Below are positions 1 through 9,051 of a DNA stretch of 22,721 bases, one piece after another; positions within the stretch are counted from its first letter, which is position 1; the number at the start of each line of letters is the position of its first letter. The notes beneath the pieces are model-generated. The model searched no databases. It saw only the letters and a program-made list of their open reading frames with translations, and was not told where the DNA came from. The stretch covers positions 1-22,721 of the IMG/VR virus record IMGVR_UViG_3300022748_000048; one strand, given 5' to 3'. Origin of the DNA: a virus. Both the position numbers and the translations under genes were made by a program.

Positions 1-298
1 TAGCGTTTCCTGATTCAATATCTTCAGTAATGTAAGGAAGATCTTGAGCTACAGGGATTTGCCACTTGTACTCACCGCGAGAGTTATCAACGTTGATAAC
101 GTTTTTACCTCCGAAAGAAGACATCTGATACAAAGGCATTTCTACCTTTTGTGCCATTGCCCACAAATCCACTGGACCTAAGTCCATTGGCTCTGAGCTC
201 TTAAGAAGGTTTGATAAGTGGTATGAATCAACGTGAGATGAAGCTGCGTAGCTCGTATCACGCAAAAATATACCATTATTCAAAACTGGAGTTGCCAT
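1..298 (-). CDS. N-terminal part of probable major capsid protein (cut by window edge)
   Basis: This open frame begins at an ATG on the minus strand (complement of 296-298) and runs off the left edge without a stop, giving 99 residues that start MATPVLNNGIFLRDTSYAAS. I recognise no motif in it. The capsid call rests on position: in crAss-like phages the order terminase, portal, small/scaffold protein, major capsid protein is conserved, and this gene follows exactly that series. The separate leader with an AACCCTTTAA box (complement of 314-323) 15 nt before the start suggests that it has its own promoter, as expected for an abundant virion protein. It could instead be another head protein. Confidence 0.6.
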   Translation of the reverse strand, partial: MATPVLNNGIFLRDTSYAASSHVDSYHLSNLLKSSEPMDLGPVDLWAMAQKVEMPLYQMSSFGGKNVINVDNSRGEYKWQIPVAQDLPYITEDIESGNA

Positions 299-313
299 AA
301 TGTTTTATTTTTG

Positions 314-323
314 TTAAAGGGTT
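314..323 (-). promoter_or_regulatory. AACCCTTTAA box before the capsid-like gene
   Basis: The minus strand reads AACCCTTTAA here, 15 nt before the start codon at 298. The same ten bases occur 11 nt before three plus-strand genes. It is inferred to be a phage promoter element or leader signal; its polarity follows the gene on both strands. Confidence 0.45.
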
Positions 324-341
324 ATAATATAATCGTTTTGT

Positions 342-1595
342 TTAACGCTGGAATATGTTTGTTGGACGAGGAGCTTTTCTTACAGAAGGACGTTTGTCTT
401 CTTCTTCAGCGTAGCTTGATCCAACTTTTCTTGACTGTTCAGTTTTTAACTGACGCACAGTCTGTTCAACGGCTTGGTTCTTTGCATTCTTTGCAATGTT
501 TTGACGGTACGCTTCAGGATCTGAAAGTAACCACAATGCTTCTGCAACTAACGGATAGTTTGGCTCAACAAACTGAAACTTCTCTAAAAGGTGTCCTAAC
601 TGATTTGTTGGACGTCCTGATATTGACGGATAGTTTGGTTGTACTAAACCTGCATACAAAGATGCTTGTGTTTTCTTGTCTAACTTAAGACCATTGATCT
701 CAGCTGGACGTAAAGCTTCAAACACATTCTCCATGTAAGCTTCTGCCGCTTGTTTTTGTTGACGATTACGAGCTTCTTGTTCAGCTAATTGTGACTGAAC
801 GATTTCAGCTTGCATGCTGTCCAACTTAGGTTTAAACTGTTTTGCTTTCTTTTCAAGCACACCTAAGTCTTTCCATGTCGTCAACTCCTCTTCTATTTCT
901 TCTGGATCACCAAAGTTTGTTGCTTGTAAGTATGAACGAACAATAGACTCTTGATCATTCTCATCTGTAGGATTAAGTTCACGAACTTGTTCTACTTGAG
1001 CTAAGGCTTGGAATAAACCTTTAAGATCTTGTCCTCCGTCAGCAACATACTTTGCGGCAACTTGTAACTCTTCTGGTAAAGACTCAAAAAACTCTTGAGG
1101 AGTATTTGAAGCAACTTCGTTCTTTAAGTTATCGATGTTTGCTTGCCATAACTCTTCATAGTCTTTTTCACCTAACGTACCTAAGTAATCATCAAGAGTT
1201 TGTTTTGACTCATCAAAGTCATCAAACGCAAACATCTCTTTTGACTCAATACGCTTCTTGAAGAAATCAACTAAGCCAGACTTTTCTGTCTTAGGTCGAC
1301 CACCTTTGTTTGGTTTCTGATCTTCATCATCTGCTGGTTCTTCACCAAGCTCGTTGAATAAATCATCAACTTTTATAGGCTCGTCTTTTTTACCATCACC
1401 GTCAATCGGTTCATCTGATGGCTCATCATCTTTCTTATCAATAAAAGAAAGATCTGTTTTGTCTTGACTAAACATTGATGGCTTTGCAGGCTCATTAGAA
1501 GCAGGTGTAATAATACTCTCTGCTCCTGGGGCTGATAACCAGCTATCAATATCCAAGTCTACTATACCAGTAGTTGGTTCGTTATTTGTTGACAT
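342..1595 (-). CDS. Acidic, coiled-coil, scaffold-like protein between portal and capsid genes
   Basis: The protein has 417 residues. The first ~110 residues are low-complexity and acidic (runs of D, E, K, P), followed by a basic patch near KGGRPKTEK, a central helical part and a Gln/Glu/Ala-rich segment around residues 260-290 that should form a coiled coil. The C-terminus is basic (KAPRPTNIFQR). It lies between the portal gene and the capsid-like gene, where many tailed phages encode a scaffolding protein; length, acidity and helix content fit that role. No catalytic motif is visible. The start has the leader AAACCAACCA-N4-ATG, shared in form with three other minus-strand genes. The 113-nt A/T-rich gap to the portal gene could hold a promoter. 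The scaffold role is inferred, not shown. Confidence 0.6.
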   Translation of the reverse strand: MSTNNEPTTGIVDLDIDSWLSAPGAESIITPASNEPAKPSMFSQDKTDLSFIDKKDDEPSDEPIDGDGKKDEPIKVDDLFNELGEEPADDEDQKPNKGGRPKTEKSGLVDFFKKRIESKEMFAFDDFDESKQTLDDYLGTLGEKDYEELWQANIDNLKNEVASNTPQEFFESLPEELQVAAKYVADGGQDLKGLFQALAQVEQVRELNPTDENDQESIVRSYLQATNFGDPEEIEEELTTWKDLGVLEKKAKQFKPKLDSMQAEIVQSQLAEQEARNRQQKQAAEAYMENVFEALRPAEINGLKLDKKTQASLYAGLVQPNYPSISGRPTNQLGHLLEKFQFVEPNYPLVAEALWLLSDPEAYRQNIAKNAKNQAVEQTVRQLKTEQSRKVGSSYAEEEDKRPSVRKAPRPTNIFQR

Positions 1596-1599
1596 ATGT

Positions 1600-1609
1600 T
1601 GGTTGGTTT
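1600..1609 (-). promoter_or_regulatory. AAACCAACCA leader box, 4 nt before start codon
   Basis: The minus strand reads AAACCAACCA, then ACAT, then the ATG at 1595. It is one of four leaders with the same box and identical 4-nt spacing (with those at 8919, 10573 and 11909). The spacing to the ATG points to translation rather than transcription. Confidence 0.4.
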
Positions 1610-1708
1610 ATTTTCTGTATCTCTACAATAATAATATACATAATATTCTCAGATAAACTTCTGATGTGTACTATGTATTTATCTTACCCTAGGATTATAT
1701 CGCTATGG

Positions 1709-4447
1709 TTAATCTTTCTTTTTAGGCTTATCATATTTATTTTTGTTTTCACGTGCAATCTGAAGAGCAACATCCATCTTTTCGCGTTCTACGCCCATCT
1801 TTTCTCTTTCTAAAGATAGTTTAGCTTGATTGGACTCATTCTTGTTTATCTCTTGTTCACGCTTAAAGCTCATTTGATCAGTATACTGTTGTTGTGATCT
1901 AATATCTTTTAATGCATCTTGATAATCAGATTGCTGATTCTGATTAATATCAAATCCAGATCCTCTACCAGCTGCATTAATTTCAGCTACTGTAATATCT
2001 TTTTGAATCATCTTATCATCACGATCAGCTTGAGCTTGAATCTCCATCTGCTTAGCTTTTTCTTGTGCAGCTAATTGCTCTTGTTGCATTTGTTGCTGAG
2101 CTTGTTGCTCTTGCTGCTTCAATTGATTAACCTTGTTCTCAGCCTCTTTTAATACACCAGTTAACTCTGCAATCGATTCAGACTTAATAATGTTTCCTAG
2201 GTCATATATCGAAGCCCCAGTGGTATTATTATTTAAAGCTAACTGCTTTAACTGATCCATTATTTGACGTTGATTAGTCTTTGTTGTGCAGAAGATATTT
2301 AACTCACGTAATAATAAGTCTGTTCCAGCCATTTGGAAGTTAACACGTTCATCAGTTGATGTAATGTATTGTAATCTAACAGATGGTTTCTTTGAATGAT
2401 AATACTGAGCTAAGTCAGTTCTCATCTCATGAACACGTGGCATTAAGTAATCACTGTGCTGTGTAAAGTAAACCTCTGTCTGAGCATAAGAAGCATTAAC
2501 TGCTTGCTCAATACCAGTTGCCGTTTGCTGTGCAATCTGCTGACCCATACGTTGAGGATTGATACCAATCGTTTCAAACGCTTGTGTTTTAAAGTGATTA
2601 GCCAACTGAATACGAGACATCAAACGATTTGTCTGCTCAAGGTTAAGAACTTGATAGTGCTGGAATGATAATGGATTCTCAGTGTTTGTAATCGTTGTAT
2701 CCAACGGTAACATCTGGAAGTTCTTCATTGCAACATATGCTTTCTCAAGATTGTTTTTACCCCAATCTTCACCCATTGAGTGACGAGGTAAAGCATTCTG
2801 ATCAAACATAATTACTGTTCCTAGTTCATCAACTAAGATATCTGCTATCTGATTGTTAACAATATTGTATCCAATCTGATAAGGTTTCATCATATCAACA
2901 AGAGATGTTGATCTTGTGTTTCTATCACCAAATACTGAACCTTCAACTGGTAACTTACATCCATAAAGTGATGAATCGCCTTTAAACTGGAATGGAAGAC
3001 GTGATGGTTTACCGCCATTTAAACCCATATAGATAGGATTAAGACCTCCTGGGTTATTCATGCCCCAAAATGCAGGACGATTAGGTCCAATCTTAATACC
3101 ACCCCATGTTTCGTTAATCCAGATCCAGTCAATATGCTCACCAAAGATTAATGTTTCTTTTGTTTTATTCTTTAGTGTAGTTGTATTATATAATGGTTTT
3201 TCAGTAATCTTGTATGACTCATCAACGATGTCTTGAATTACTTCACCCTCTTCTGTAATCTTTGTTAAGTGACCTAGTTTACGTTGTGATTTCCAATAGA
3301 TTGTTGATACACGCAATAAATGTGTCTTACCAAAGTCAACTGTATCTTCTGAATCTGCTAAGATCCATTCAACAATATCTCCTGTACCAAAGTGTGAATC
3401 ATATACTGATGTAAACTGACGGTATGCTAATGACGGCATTTTTGTATTCCACTCGTGTGAGCGAGTACCATCGTAATAAGATCCATCGTTTTGTTGTCCT
3501 TGTATAGCATAACCAGCTGCACGAACAGGATATAAAGTCTCAAGAGACTCCATTTGTTCTGCTGTCATCATCCAACCAAACTTGTCAATAACGTCTGACA
3601 CAGACATTAAATCGATCTTACCTACCCAGTTACCTTGTGATACATAACGAACATCTGGAGATTTATGATAGAAAGTAAGTAATGGGTTCCATAACTCTAG
3701 TTCATAATCATCTTCTCTCATCTGGAAGTGCCAGAACTCACGATCAGTAATTAAACTATCTCTAAATGCACGTTCTTCAAGTTCTTGCATCTTAAAACGT
3801 TCAACGTCAACGACCATCTGGTGAGATGCCCATTGCTCAATCATTGAACGATAATCTTTTTTAAAGAAGTCTTCGATGCCAGGAAGAGTCATTAAGTTTT
3901 CTTTACTTAATTGCTGTTGTGCCTCCTCTGACTCCATGTCCATTCCTGACTGCAACATTTGCTGCATCATCTTTTGCTGTGCTTCTCCAAGTAATACTTG
4001 TTCAACCATCGCACGTTTCTCTTCTAACATTTCGTTATAAGAAAGATCGTCGACTGCACGGAAAGTTATTTTGTTAACACGCTTTGCAAACTCTGAACAG
4101 AGTACGTTTATAACATTTGGAATGATAGGATAAAACTTTAACTCTAAAGCTGTTTGATCCTCTTGAGTTAACATATCAACGATATCAGACATGTCATTAC
4201 CGTCTTCAACGATGTAATCACTTTTGTCAATGATACCTTTTGCAAGCTTATAGTTCTTCATCAACCTACGCGAGTTTCTGCGTAGTTGTTTCATTCCCTG
4301 GAACTCAAGCCAGTCTAAGTTATGAGCTCTCCACTCATCGTCTTTGTCTTTTGCAGGTATAAACTGAATAGGCTGGGTTAACGTACCCATCTTGTTATTT
4401 TCAGTCTTTTTACCCGCCTTGGCGTCAAGGGCATTTATAATCTGCAT
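1709..4447 (-). CDS. Portal protein (crAss-like type)
   Basis: This 912-residue protein would form the dodecameric ring at the head vertex through which DNA is packaged. The N-terminal part contains the start of a portal-like fold (WLEFQGMKQLRRNSRRL), and the middle is rich in aromatic residues and Asn/Gly (around WGGIKIGPNRPAFWGMN). The last ~200 residues are a long Gln/Glu/Lys-rich helical region ending in lysines (KYDKPKKKD). This is long for a portal but usual for crAss-like phages. It is encoded after terminase and PhoH and before the scaffold-like gene, the expected place. An internal methionine (MGTLTQP) 20 residues in could be the true start, since no clear ribosome binding site separates the two. 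The identification rests on size, composition and gene order. Confidence 0.75.
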   Translation of the reverse strand: MQIINALDAKAGKKTENNKMGTLTQPIQFIPAKDKDDEWRAHNLDWLEFQGMKQLRRNSRRLMKNYKLAKGIIDKSDYIVEDGNDMSDIVDMLTQEDQTALELKFYPIIPNVINVLCSEFAKRVNKITFRAVDDLSYNEMLEEKRAMVEQVLLGEAQQKMMQQMLQSGMDMESEEAQQQLSKENLMTLPGIEDFFKKDYRSMIEQWASHQMVVDVERFKMQELEERAFRDSLITDREFWHFQMREDDYELELWNPLLTFYHKSPDVRYVSQGNWVGKIDLMSVSDVIDKFGWMMTAEQMESLETLYPVRAAGYAIQGQQNDGSYYDGTRSHEWNTKMPSLAYRQFTSVYDSHFGTGDIVEWILADSEDTVDFGKTHLLRVSTIYWKSQRKLGHLTKITEEGEVIQDIVDESYKITEKPLYNTTTLKNKTKETLIFGEHIDWIWINETWGGIKIGPNRPAFWGMNNPGGLNPIYMGLNGGKPSRLPFQFKGDSSLYGCKLPVEGSVFGDRNTRSTSLVDMMKPYQIGYNIVNNQIADILVDELGTVIMFDQNALPRHSMGEDWGKNNLEKAYVAMKNFQMLPLDTTITNTENPLSFQHYQVLNLEQTNRLMSRIQLANHFKTQAFETIGINPQRMGQQIAQQTATGIEQAVNASYAQTEVYFTQHSDYLMPRVHEMRTDLAQYYHSKKPSVRLQYITSTDERVNFQMAGTDLLLRELNIFCTTKTNQRQIMDQLKQLALNNNTTGASIYDLGNIIKSESIAELTGVLKEAENKVNQLKQQEQQAQQQMQQEQLAAQEKAKQMEIQAQADRDDKMIQKDITVAEINAAGRGSGFDINQNQQSDYQDALKDIRSQQQYTDQMSFKREQEINKNESNQAKLSLEREKMGVEREKMDVALQIARENKNKYDKPKKKD

Positions 4448-4458
4448 CTTTGAACTGT

Positions 4459-4857
4459 TTATTCTTGTGAATCTACTTTCTGTAGATAATCTTGTAATAT
4501 CTCGTCTGTTGTCATTTTACCACTTTGATCTCCACCATTAATACGTTGAGATAAAGTAGAAACTGTTCCCATACTATCAGTATATGTTACTGATCCAATA
4601 CCATGACCATTACTAGAAACATATGGACTAGTATATGGAGCAGTAGTATAAAAAAAAGGACTTGTACTTGGTGGAGTAATAGGACTTCTAACACCTGGTG
4701 GGTATTGTATAGAAGGTTTACTTTGTTCCACTATTTCCTCAGTATTTGATAATAAAAGCAACGCTTCTGTTAGATTGATTGCTTTTTCGTCAATAAGCCT
4801 TGATAACAACTCAATCTTATCTTTATGCTTTTGTTGCTGATTTGTTAGGTTTTCCAT
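4459..4857 (-). CDS. Small Pro/Ser/Tyr-rich protein, unknown
   Basis: I do not recognise this 132-residue protein. Residues 1-45 are helical and charged (MENLTNQQQKHKDKIELLSR). The middle is a disordered stretch rich in P, S, T and Y (PPSTSPFFYTTAPYTSPYVS), and the C-terminus is again helical and acidic (TTDEILQDYLQKVDSQE). Its start lies inside the 3' end of the PhoH-like gene (35-nt overlap) and it ends 11 nt before the portal gene, so it is co-expressed with the packaging genes. Two short helices joined by a flexible linker would suit an adaptor or minor virion protein, but this is a guess. Confidence 0.6.
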   Translation of the reverse strand: MENLTNQQQKHKDKIELLSRLIDEKAINLTEALLLLSNTEEIVEQSKPSIQYPPGVRSPITPPSTSPFFYTTAPYTSPYVSSNGHGIGSVTYTDSMGTVSTLSQRINGGDQSGKMTTDEILQDYLQKVDSQE

Positions 4858-5566
4858 TGTTTATAGTTTCCTCTAGTTCTTCGTACTTTAATAACATAGC
4901 TTCAACCACAGGATGTCTATGGTTTGTCTTTAGGCAAAACGAATCAACATCTTTTACCTTGTTTGCAATAGATAATAAAAACTTAAAGCCACTTTCATTT
5001 CTATACTTTAAGTCAACCTGTGCTGTATCACCACATATAACCATTTTTGATCTAAGACCAAGTCTGGATATGATCATGCTCATGTTTTCGTTTGTACAGT
5101 TTTGAGCTTCGTCAACAATAACAAACGTGTCTAAGAATGTACGACCTCTCATAAAAGCAAGTGGTACAATCTCTAACTGATCTTTAAGGACAGAATCTAT
5201 CTTGTCTTTGTTGTATAACTGATACAAGTTAGCATAGATAGGTTGCATCCAAGGCTCCATCTTTTCCTTTAAGTCACCAGGTAAAAAGCCTATCTCTTCT
5301 TTTGAGACAGTTGGTCGTGTTATCACGATCTTCTTTACCTGCTTCTTAAACAACATATCAAGAGCTGCCTGACATGCTAATAAAGTCTTACCACTTCCTG
5401 CTGCTCCTGATAATACAGTAACTGCATTTGCTAGTATTACTTCTTTTGCTTGCTTCTGCTCCTCATTCAACTGTAGCTGAAAGTTAACTGGACGTTTCTT
5501 TTCAGCCTTTTGCTCTTGGATTGTCTTCGTTATTTCAGCGTGACGCTCCGATCGGTTTTGAGCCAT
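4823..5566 (-). CDS. phoH: PhoH-like P-loop ATPase
   Basis: This 247-residue protein has a clear Walker A motif, GAAGSGKT at residues 54-61, and a Walker B motif, VIVDEAQN near residues 149-156, with the TRPTVSKEEIGFLPG stretch typical of PhoH proteins between them. PhoH-like proteins are ATPases widespread in phages; their role is unclear, with links to RNA metabolism and phosphate stress. It starts 6 nt after the stop of the terminase gene and its 3' end overlaps the next gene by 35 nt, so it belongs to the packaging operon. The short N-terminal basic segment (ETTK/EKKRPVN type) is common in phage versions. Family is secure; function in this phage is not known. Confidence 0.88.
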   Translation of the reverse strand: MAQNRSERHAEITKTIQEQKAEKKRPVNFQLQLNEEQKQAKEVILANAVTVLSGAAGSGKTLLACQAALDMLFKKQVKKIVITRPTVSKEEIGFLPGDLKEKMEPWMQPIYANLYQLYNKDKIDSVLKDQLEIVPLAFMRGRTFLDTFVIVDEAQNCTNENMSMIISRLGLRSKMVICGDTAQVDLKYRNESGFKFLLSIANKVKDVDSFCLKTNHRHPVVEAMLLKYEELEETINNGKPNKSATKA

Positions 5567-5571
5567 AAAAC

Positions 5572-7782
5572 TTATTTCATGTTTCTGAATGGGTTTCTCG
5601 GCTTACGCATTGTTGTTGAACTAGCGTTGCCACCTCCAATATGTCTAAAAGGAGATCTCATAGTTAATTTACTCATTTTTTGCGAGTTCTGCAACTTATC
5701 GTCTTCGACTTCAACACGTTTTGACATACCTCTGTTTGACTCTTGTACCTTAACAAAAGATACTAAAGCACAGAAAGTTACTAGTCTATCGACGTTAAGC
5801 CCTGGTTGGTAAGCTAACATCTCTTTTAGAATCATTGGATCTGGTATTCTTTCAATACCAAATGTTACACTAGTAATATCTCCGTTATCATTTACATCTG
5901 AATCAATCTCTTCTTTTACAAACTCAACGCCGTAAGATAGCATATGACTCTTAAAGATAGTACCAGTGTTCTTCCACCCATATTCTTGGAATACAGATTT
6001 GTTTGCACCAATATCTTTCAAGAATAATATCATGTCTTTTGGTACAAGATACTTTTGTTTTCTCTTACTAATCATGTGCTGAATAAAGTGTGAGATGTTA
6101 TTCTCAACAATAGTCCAGGCATTATAATACTCAATAAGTAGTTCTAATCTCTCGTGTGTTTTGTTTATATCATCAAAACGTCCACACCAACTAGCAACAA
6201 TAGTTCCTGGCTCTACATAGTTTGTCATTGAACCAGATTGATCGATCTTTGATATCTCAACTGAGTTCTTGTAGATTATAATAGAGCACAATGAATCAGA
6301 CGTTGTTGTCTTTCCCTCACCAACGGGGTCAATAGAACCATAGTAAGTACCCCAAGCAGCATTCTTCATTGGTCTTTCCCACATAGAAATAACTGCTTCT
6401 TTATCTTCAGTCTTCTTTGATATTGGAAACTCCATGATTGGAAGCTTTCTTGATTCTTTTGCTTCTACCTTACCCTCAGCATTTCTGAATAAATCAATAT
6501 ACTCAACAGGATATTCTTTATCAGCAATACGCTGTAACTGCTTGGTAACCAAGTGAGTAGGGAACTTTGCTTCTTTTCTTGTTGCAAAAGCCTCCTCAAT
6601 ATTTCTTGGAGACTGTGATACTTCAAGCTGATAAGCCTCTGGTTCTAGTTCTCTCTTTGCTTTTTCAAATCGTTTCTCAAGAGCATCAAGAGCTTCTTTA
6701 ACTAATGAGTTACCATAGGCATCAATATACGGTGGCATTGACCATTGCTCTGGAATAAACAAACCTGTCTTACCAATAGTCCCCTCTTTGTCTATAAGAT
6801 TAGAGTCTACTGCATAGAACTCATTTGCTTCTGGATTCAGTACATAGTTCTTTAGTGGTTCGCATTGATCCAAGTCACCGACTGATCCTGCTGCAATAAA
6901 CTGACCTGTTGTTATATCACCAGATCGTAAAGCAGGTCGCATAAAACCATATGTATCATCCATCTTTGGAGCAATACCAGCCTCTTCATGAAAGAAGTAA
7001 ACTACAGGACCACCGACACCATTTGTTGGGTCTTTTTCAAAAGAGTATGACGTGATCGTTGATTTCAAACCTTTATAAGTATCACGACCGTTTTGACGTA
7101 CTTTAATACGTTGTTGCCATGCTCCTACCTTGTCAGGTTCATTTGGTCTGTACCAGGCGGTATGCTCGTTAAGAAAGTTTTTGTATTCGTCTAAGAACTT
7201 CCATGAACCTTTCTCGTTTATGTAGTCTTTTAAAGATGCACCAAGCTTTAATACAGCACCAGATTCAAACCAGTACGTATTTATAAACTTAGCCATGTGA
7301 TAGTAAGATGACGCTATCTGACGTTTCTTTAGAATGATAGCATGTCTGTAATGTAACTCAGCAAGATGTTCATACAAAGCCATATGATACTGTGCATCTC
7401 TGACCTTTGCAAAGCCAAACTTCTTTTCTTCTTTATCGTAGATAGGAAGAAAGTTTAACCACATGTAGTATTCTCTACATAGATACCATGTAAGGTCTCC
7501 TGACTTGTAGATAACACCGTTTCTGCACTTATCTTTTTCTGAATCCCAATAATAAACAAAGTCTGCTGACTTAAATGGAGCATCACAGTAATATCCGTTC
7601 TTGTTAAAGTTAGTTGCCTGTTCATTAAAGATCTCGCTAGTCTCATTGAACTGATACTCACCAGGCTCCTTAAAGACAGAAAGGACAAACTCTACATACT
7701 CTTCTTTCGTTGAGAATACAGTAGTTGTCCATTCACCGTCTATCCAAGTAGGGACTTCTTTATATAATGCTTGATTACTCAT
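5572..7782 (-). CDS. terL: Terminase large subunit (packaging ATPase-nuclease)
   Basis: This 736-residue protein would drive DNA into the prohead and cut concatemers. The N-terminal ATPase part shows a non-classical Walker A region near residues 151-159 (LKKRQIASSY, without a GKT), a Walker B region near 260-269 (VVYFFHEEAG) and a coupling-motif candidate IAAGSVGD near 297-304. The C-terminal RNase H-like nuclease part starts at YYGSIDPVGEGKT, with the first acidic residue near 485, TIVENN near 559, and later Asp residues (DSDVNDNGD). The length and the divergent Walker A match crAss-like terminases as I recall them. It is followed at once by phoH and preceded by a small gene 3 nt away, within one minus-strand operon. 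Confidence 0.85.
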   Translation of the reverse strand: MSNQALYKEVPTWIDGEWTTTVFSTKEEYVEFVLSVFKEPGEYQFNETSEIFNEQATNFNKNGYYCDAPFKSADFVYYWDSEKDKCRNGVIYKSGDLTWYLCREYYMWLNFLPIYDKEEKKFGFAKVRDAQYHMALYEHLAELHYRHAIILKKRQIASSYYHMAKFINTYWFESGAVLKLGASLKDYINEKGSWKFLDEYKNFLNEHTAWYRPNEPDKVGAWQQRIKVRQNGRDTYKGLKSTITSYSFEKDPTNGVGGPVVYFFHEEAGIAPKMDDTYGFMRPALRSGDITTGQFIAAGSVGDLDQCEPLKNYVLNPEANEFYAVDSNLIDKEGTIGKTGLFIPEQWSMPPYIDAYGNSLVKEALDALEKRFEKAKRELEPEAYQLEVSQSPRNIEEAFATRKEAKFPTHLVTKQLQRIADKEYPVEYIDLFRNAEGKVEAKESRKLPIMEFPISKKTEDKEAVISMWERPMKNAAWGTYYGSIDPVGEGKTTTSDSLCSIIIYKNSVEISKIDQSGSMTNYVEPGTIVASWCGRFDDINKTHERLELLIEYYNAWTIVENNISHFIQHMISKRKQKYLVPKDMILFLKDIGANKSVFQEYGWKNTGTIFKSHMLSYGVEFVKEEIDSDVNDNGDITSVTFGIERIPDPMILKEMLAYQPGLNVDRLVTFCALVSFVKVQESNRGMSKRVEVEDDKLQNSQKMSKLTMRSPFRHIGGGNASSTTMRKPRNPFRNMK

Positions 7783-7784
7783 AA

Positions 7785-7982
7785 TTATTGTTCATCAATA
7801 CCTAATGCATCAAGTAAGTCACAAAGTCTTCCCATCGTAATAATACGTTCATCTTCTTTTGGATCTTTGTTCCAATACTCTTGATACAGCTCTCTTGGTA
7901 TTGCATGCCAGAGTTTTGTGTACTGATTAAAGTGAATCACATAGTTGTGACTATTGATCTTTTTTAGCATATCCAAATGCAT
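7785..7982 (-). CDS. Small hypothetical protein between thyX and terL
   Basis: This 65-residue protein is unrecognised. It has aromatic and basic residues in the first half (VIHFNQYTKLWHAIPRELYQ) and an acidic C-terminus (LLDALGIDEQ); there is no membrane segment. The ATG at 7982 lies inside the end of thyX (32-nt overlap) and its stop is 3 nt before terL, so it is translationally coupled in the operon. The tight packing on both sides supports it as a real gene; no function can be proposed. Confidence 0.6.
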   Translation of the reverse strand: MHLDMLKKINSHNYVIHFNQYTKLWHAIPRELYQEYWNKDPKEDERIITMGRLCDLLDALGIDEQ

Positions 7983-8670
7983 TTAGTGAGTGTTTGAATG
8001 GTTCCCATGGCAACTCCTGCACAATGGTTAACATTTGATTAGCTATATCTCTTATCTCAACTTGTGCATGCTCATCGTTTCTAAGCTTCTGGAATAACAT
8101 AAAGCTTCTAAAGTTAAACATAACATCAGCAGTAATCTGAGAGTTATATCCTTTGAAAAATCTTGCAGATTCTTTTGCCCGTTTTCTTCCAAGTACAGGT
8201 GTTAAATCTTCTAAACAGTTGTGATACAAGTAGTTACCAATCTCTGAGTAGTCTTGTAATACACTAGCCCATTTAGTTCCTTCCTTCCAAGACAGCTCTC
8301 CACCCTCATCGTTTCCATTTGAATCTTCATCATGGATAAACAATGGCTTTGAAAGTTTGATATCAGCCCAGTCTTCTGGTATAAATATCTTATCTTCTTT
8401 CAGTTCTTTGTATCGAGCAGATTCTCCATTAACAGCAACACCAATACGGTGTTTAAGAATGTGTATATGTGAGGCAATATCTGATGTAACCAGAAAGTGA
8501 AGCGATGATTTTTCAAACGGTGTATGATGCCCTTCTTTTGCAAGCATATTAAGTAATGCAGGCATTCGATCTTTCTTTTCTTCAAAGTCTCTTGAAGTTG
8601 AGGTCCAAGCTGATAACGCATGTGTTTGATCGCCTCCATAAAATCCTATAAGTTCTACTGTATTATCCAT
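7951..8670 (-). CDS. thyX: FAD-dependent thymidylate synthase ThyX
   Basis: ThyX makes dTMP from dUMP with methylene-tetrahydrofolate, FAD and NADPH, supplying thymidine during phage replication. The 239-residue length is normal. The signature motif is present in altered form: residues 73-86 read KHRIGVAVNGESAR where the classical motif is RHRxxSxNxxSxR. The first Arg is Lys and there is one extra residue before the Asn, so the nucleophilic Ser corresponds to S84. Supporting features are HHTPFEKSSLHFLV near residues 48-61 and the C-terminal HAQVEIRDIANQM segment typical of ThyX. Its start overlaps the DUF2829 gene by 8 nt and its end overlaps the next gene. Family is secure; full catalytic activity is likely but depends on the motif changes. 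Confidence 0.9.
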   Translation of the reverse strand: MDNTVELIGFYGGDQTHALSAWTSTSRDFEEKKDRMPALLNMLAKEGHHTPFEKSSLHFLVTSDIASHIHILKHRIGVAVNGESARYKELKEDKIFIPEDWADIKLSKPLFIHDEDSNGNDEGGELSWKEGTKWASVLQDYSEIGNYLYHNCLEDLTPVLGRKRAKESARFFKGYNSQITADVMFNFRSFMLFQKLRNDEHAQVEIRDIANQMLTIVQELPWEPFKHSLNAFGYAKKDQ

Positions 8671-8914
8671 TTGTTACTGGGGTCCAATCGTCTGCTAACA
8701 TATCCGTTTGTGATGCCAACCAAGGTACTCTTGATTTTGGTGCATCTGGGTTTGTTGTATCCAATCCTGTTGTATCAATGTAGATATACGGGGATGTCAT
8801 CTTTGACTCCGTAGTTGGTAGTTGTAACTTAATAAAGATACCTTTACCATTCCATCCAGCTCTGGCCATCTTATGACCATACTTCAATTGTTCTAACGCT
8901 TCTCCAAATGTCAT
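8663..8914 (-). CDS. DUF2829 family protein
   Basis: This 83-residue protein matches the pattern of the DUF2829 family: the N-terminus MTFGEALEQLKYGHKMARAG is followed by a Trp (WNGKGIFI), and it ends in a W-x-P segment (LADDWTPVTNG). The family is common in phages and prophages and has no established function. It is encoded just upstream of thyX with an 8-nt overlap, and its start carries the AAACCAACAA-N4-ATG leader. It is the first protein gene after the two RNA genes in this operon. Confidence 0.8.
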   Translation of the reverse strand: MTFGEALEQLKYGHKMARAGWNGKGIFIKLQLPTTESKMTSPYIYIDTTGLDTTNPDAPKSRVPWLASQTDMLADDWTPVTNG

Positions 8915-8918
8915 TGTC

Positions 8919-8928
8919 TTGTTGGTTT
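8919..8928 (-). promoter_or_regulatory. AAACCAACAA leader box, 4 nt before start codon
   Basis: The minus strand reads AAACCAACAA, then GACA, then the ATG at 8914 of the DUF2829 gene. The box and spacing match those before the starts at 1595, 10568 and 11904. Confidence 0.45.
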
Positions 8929-8939
8929 ATTCTATTATT

Positions 8940-8964
8940 AAAACTTGCAGTTTTTACAAGTTTT
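8940..8964 (-). terminator. Hairpin after the tRNA genes, possible terminator or processing site
   Basis: AAAACTTG (8940-8947) pairs perfectly with CAAGTTTT (8957-8964), an 8-bp stem with a 9-nt loop, directly after the 3' end of tRNA-Cys. On the minus strand the T run is part of the stem and is followed by AATAATAG, so it would be a weak terminator; it may instead separate the tRNA transcript from the mRNA for DUF2829 and thyX. Confidence 0.4.
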
Positions 8965-8971
8965 GATACTG

Positions 8972-9046
8972 AGTAGGAAGAGGGATTCGAACCCCCGGCT
9001 TTACTGTTTTGCAAACAGGTACGTTGGACCACTCCGCCATTCCTAC
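8972..9046 (-). tRNA. tRNA-Cys (GCA)
   Basis: Read on the minus strand, this 75-nt gene folds as a normal cloverleaf. The acceptor stem GTAGGAA pairs with TTCCTAC; there is a short D arm with GTGGTC in the loop. The anticodon loop is TTGCAAA (anticodon GCA) on a CCTGT/ACAGT stem with one mismatch at its base. The T arm is GGGGG-TTCGAAT-CCCTC. The discriminator base is T, as expected for cysteine. CCA is not encoded. It lies 5 nt after the unusual Asp-type RNA at 9052-9193. Confidence 0.88.
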
Positions 9047-9051
9047 TTGTG

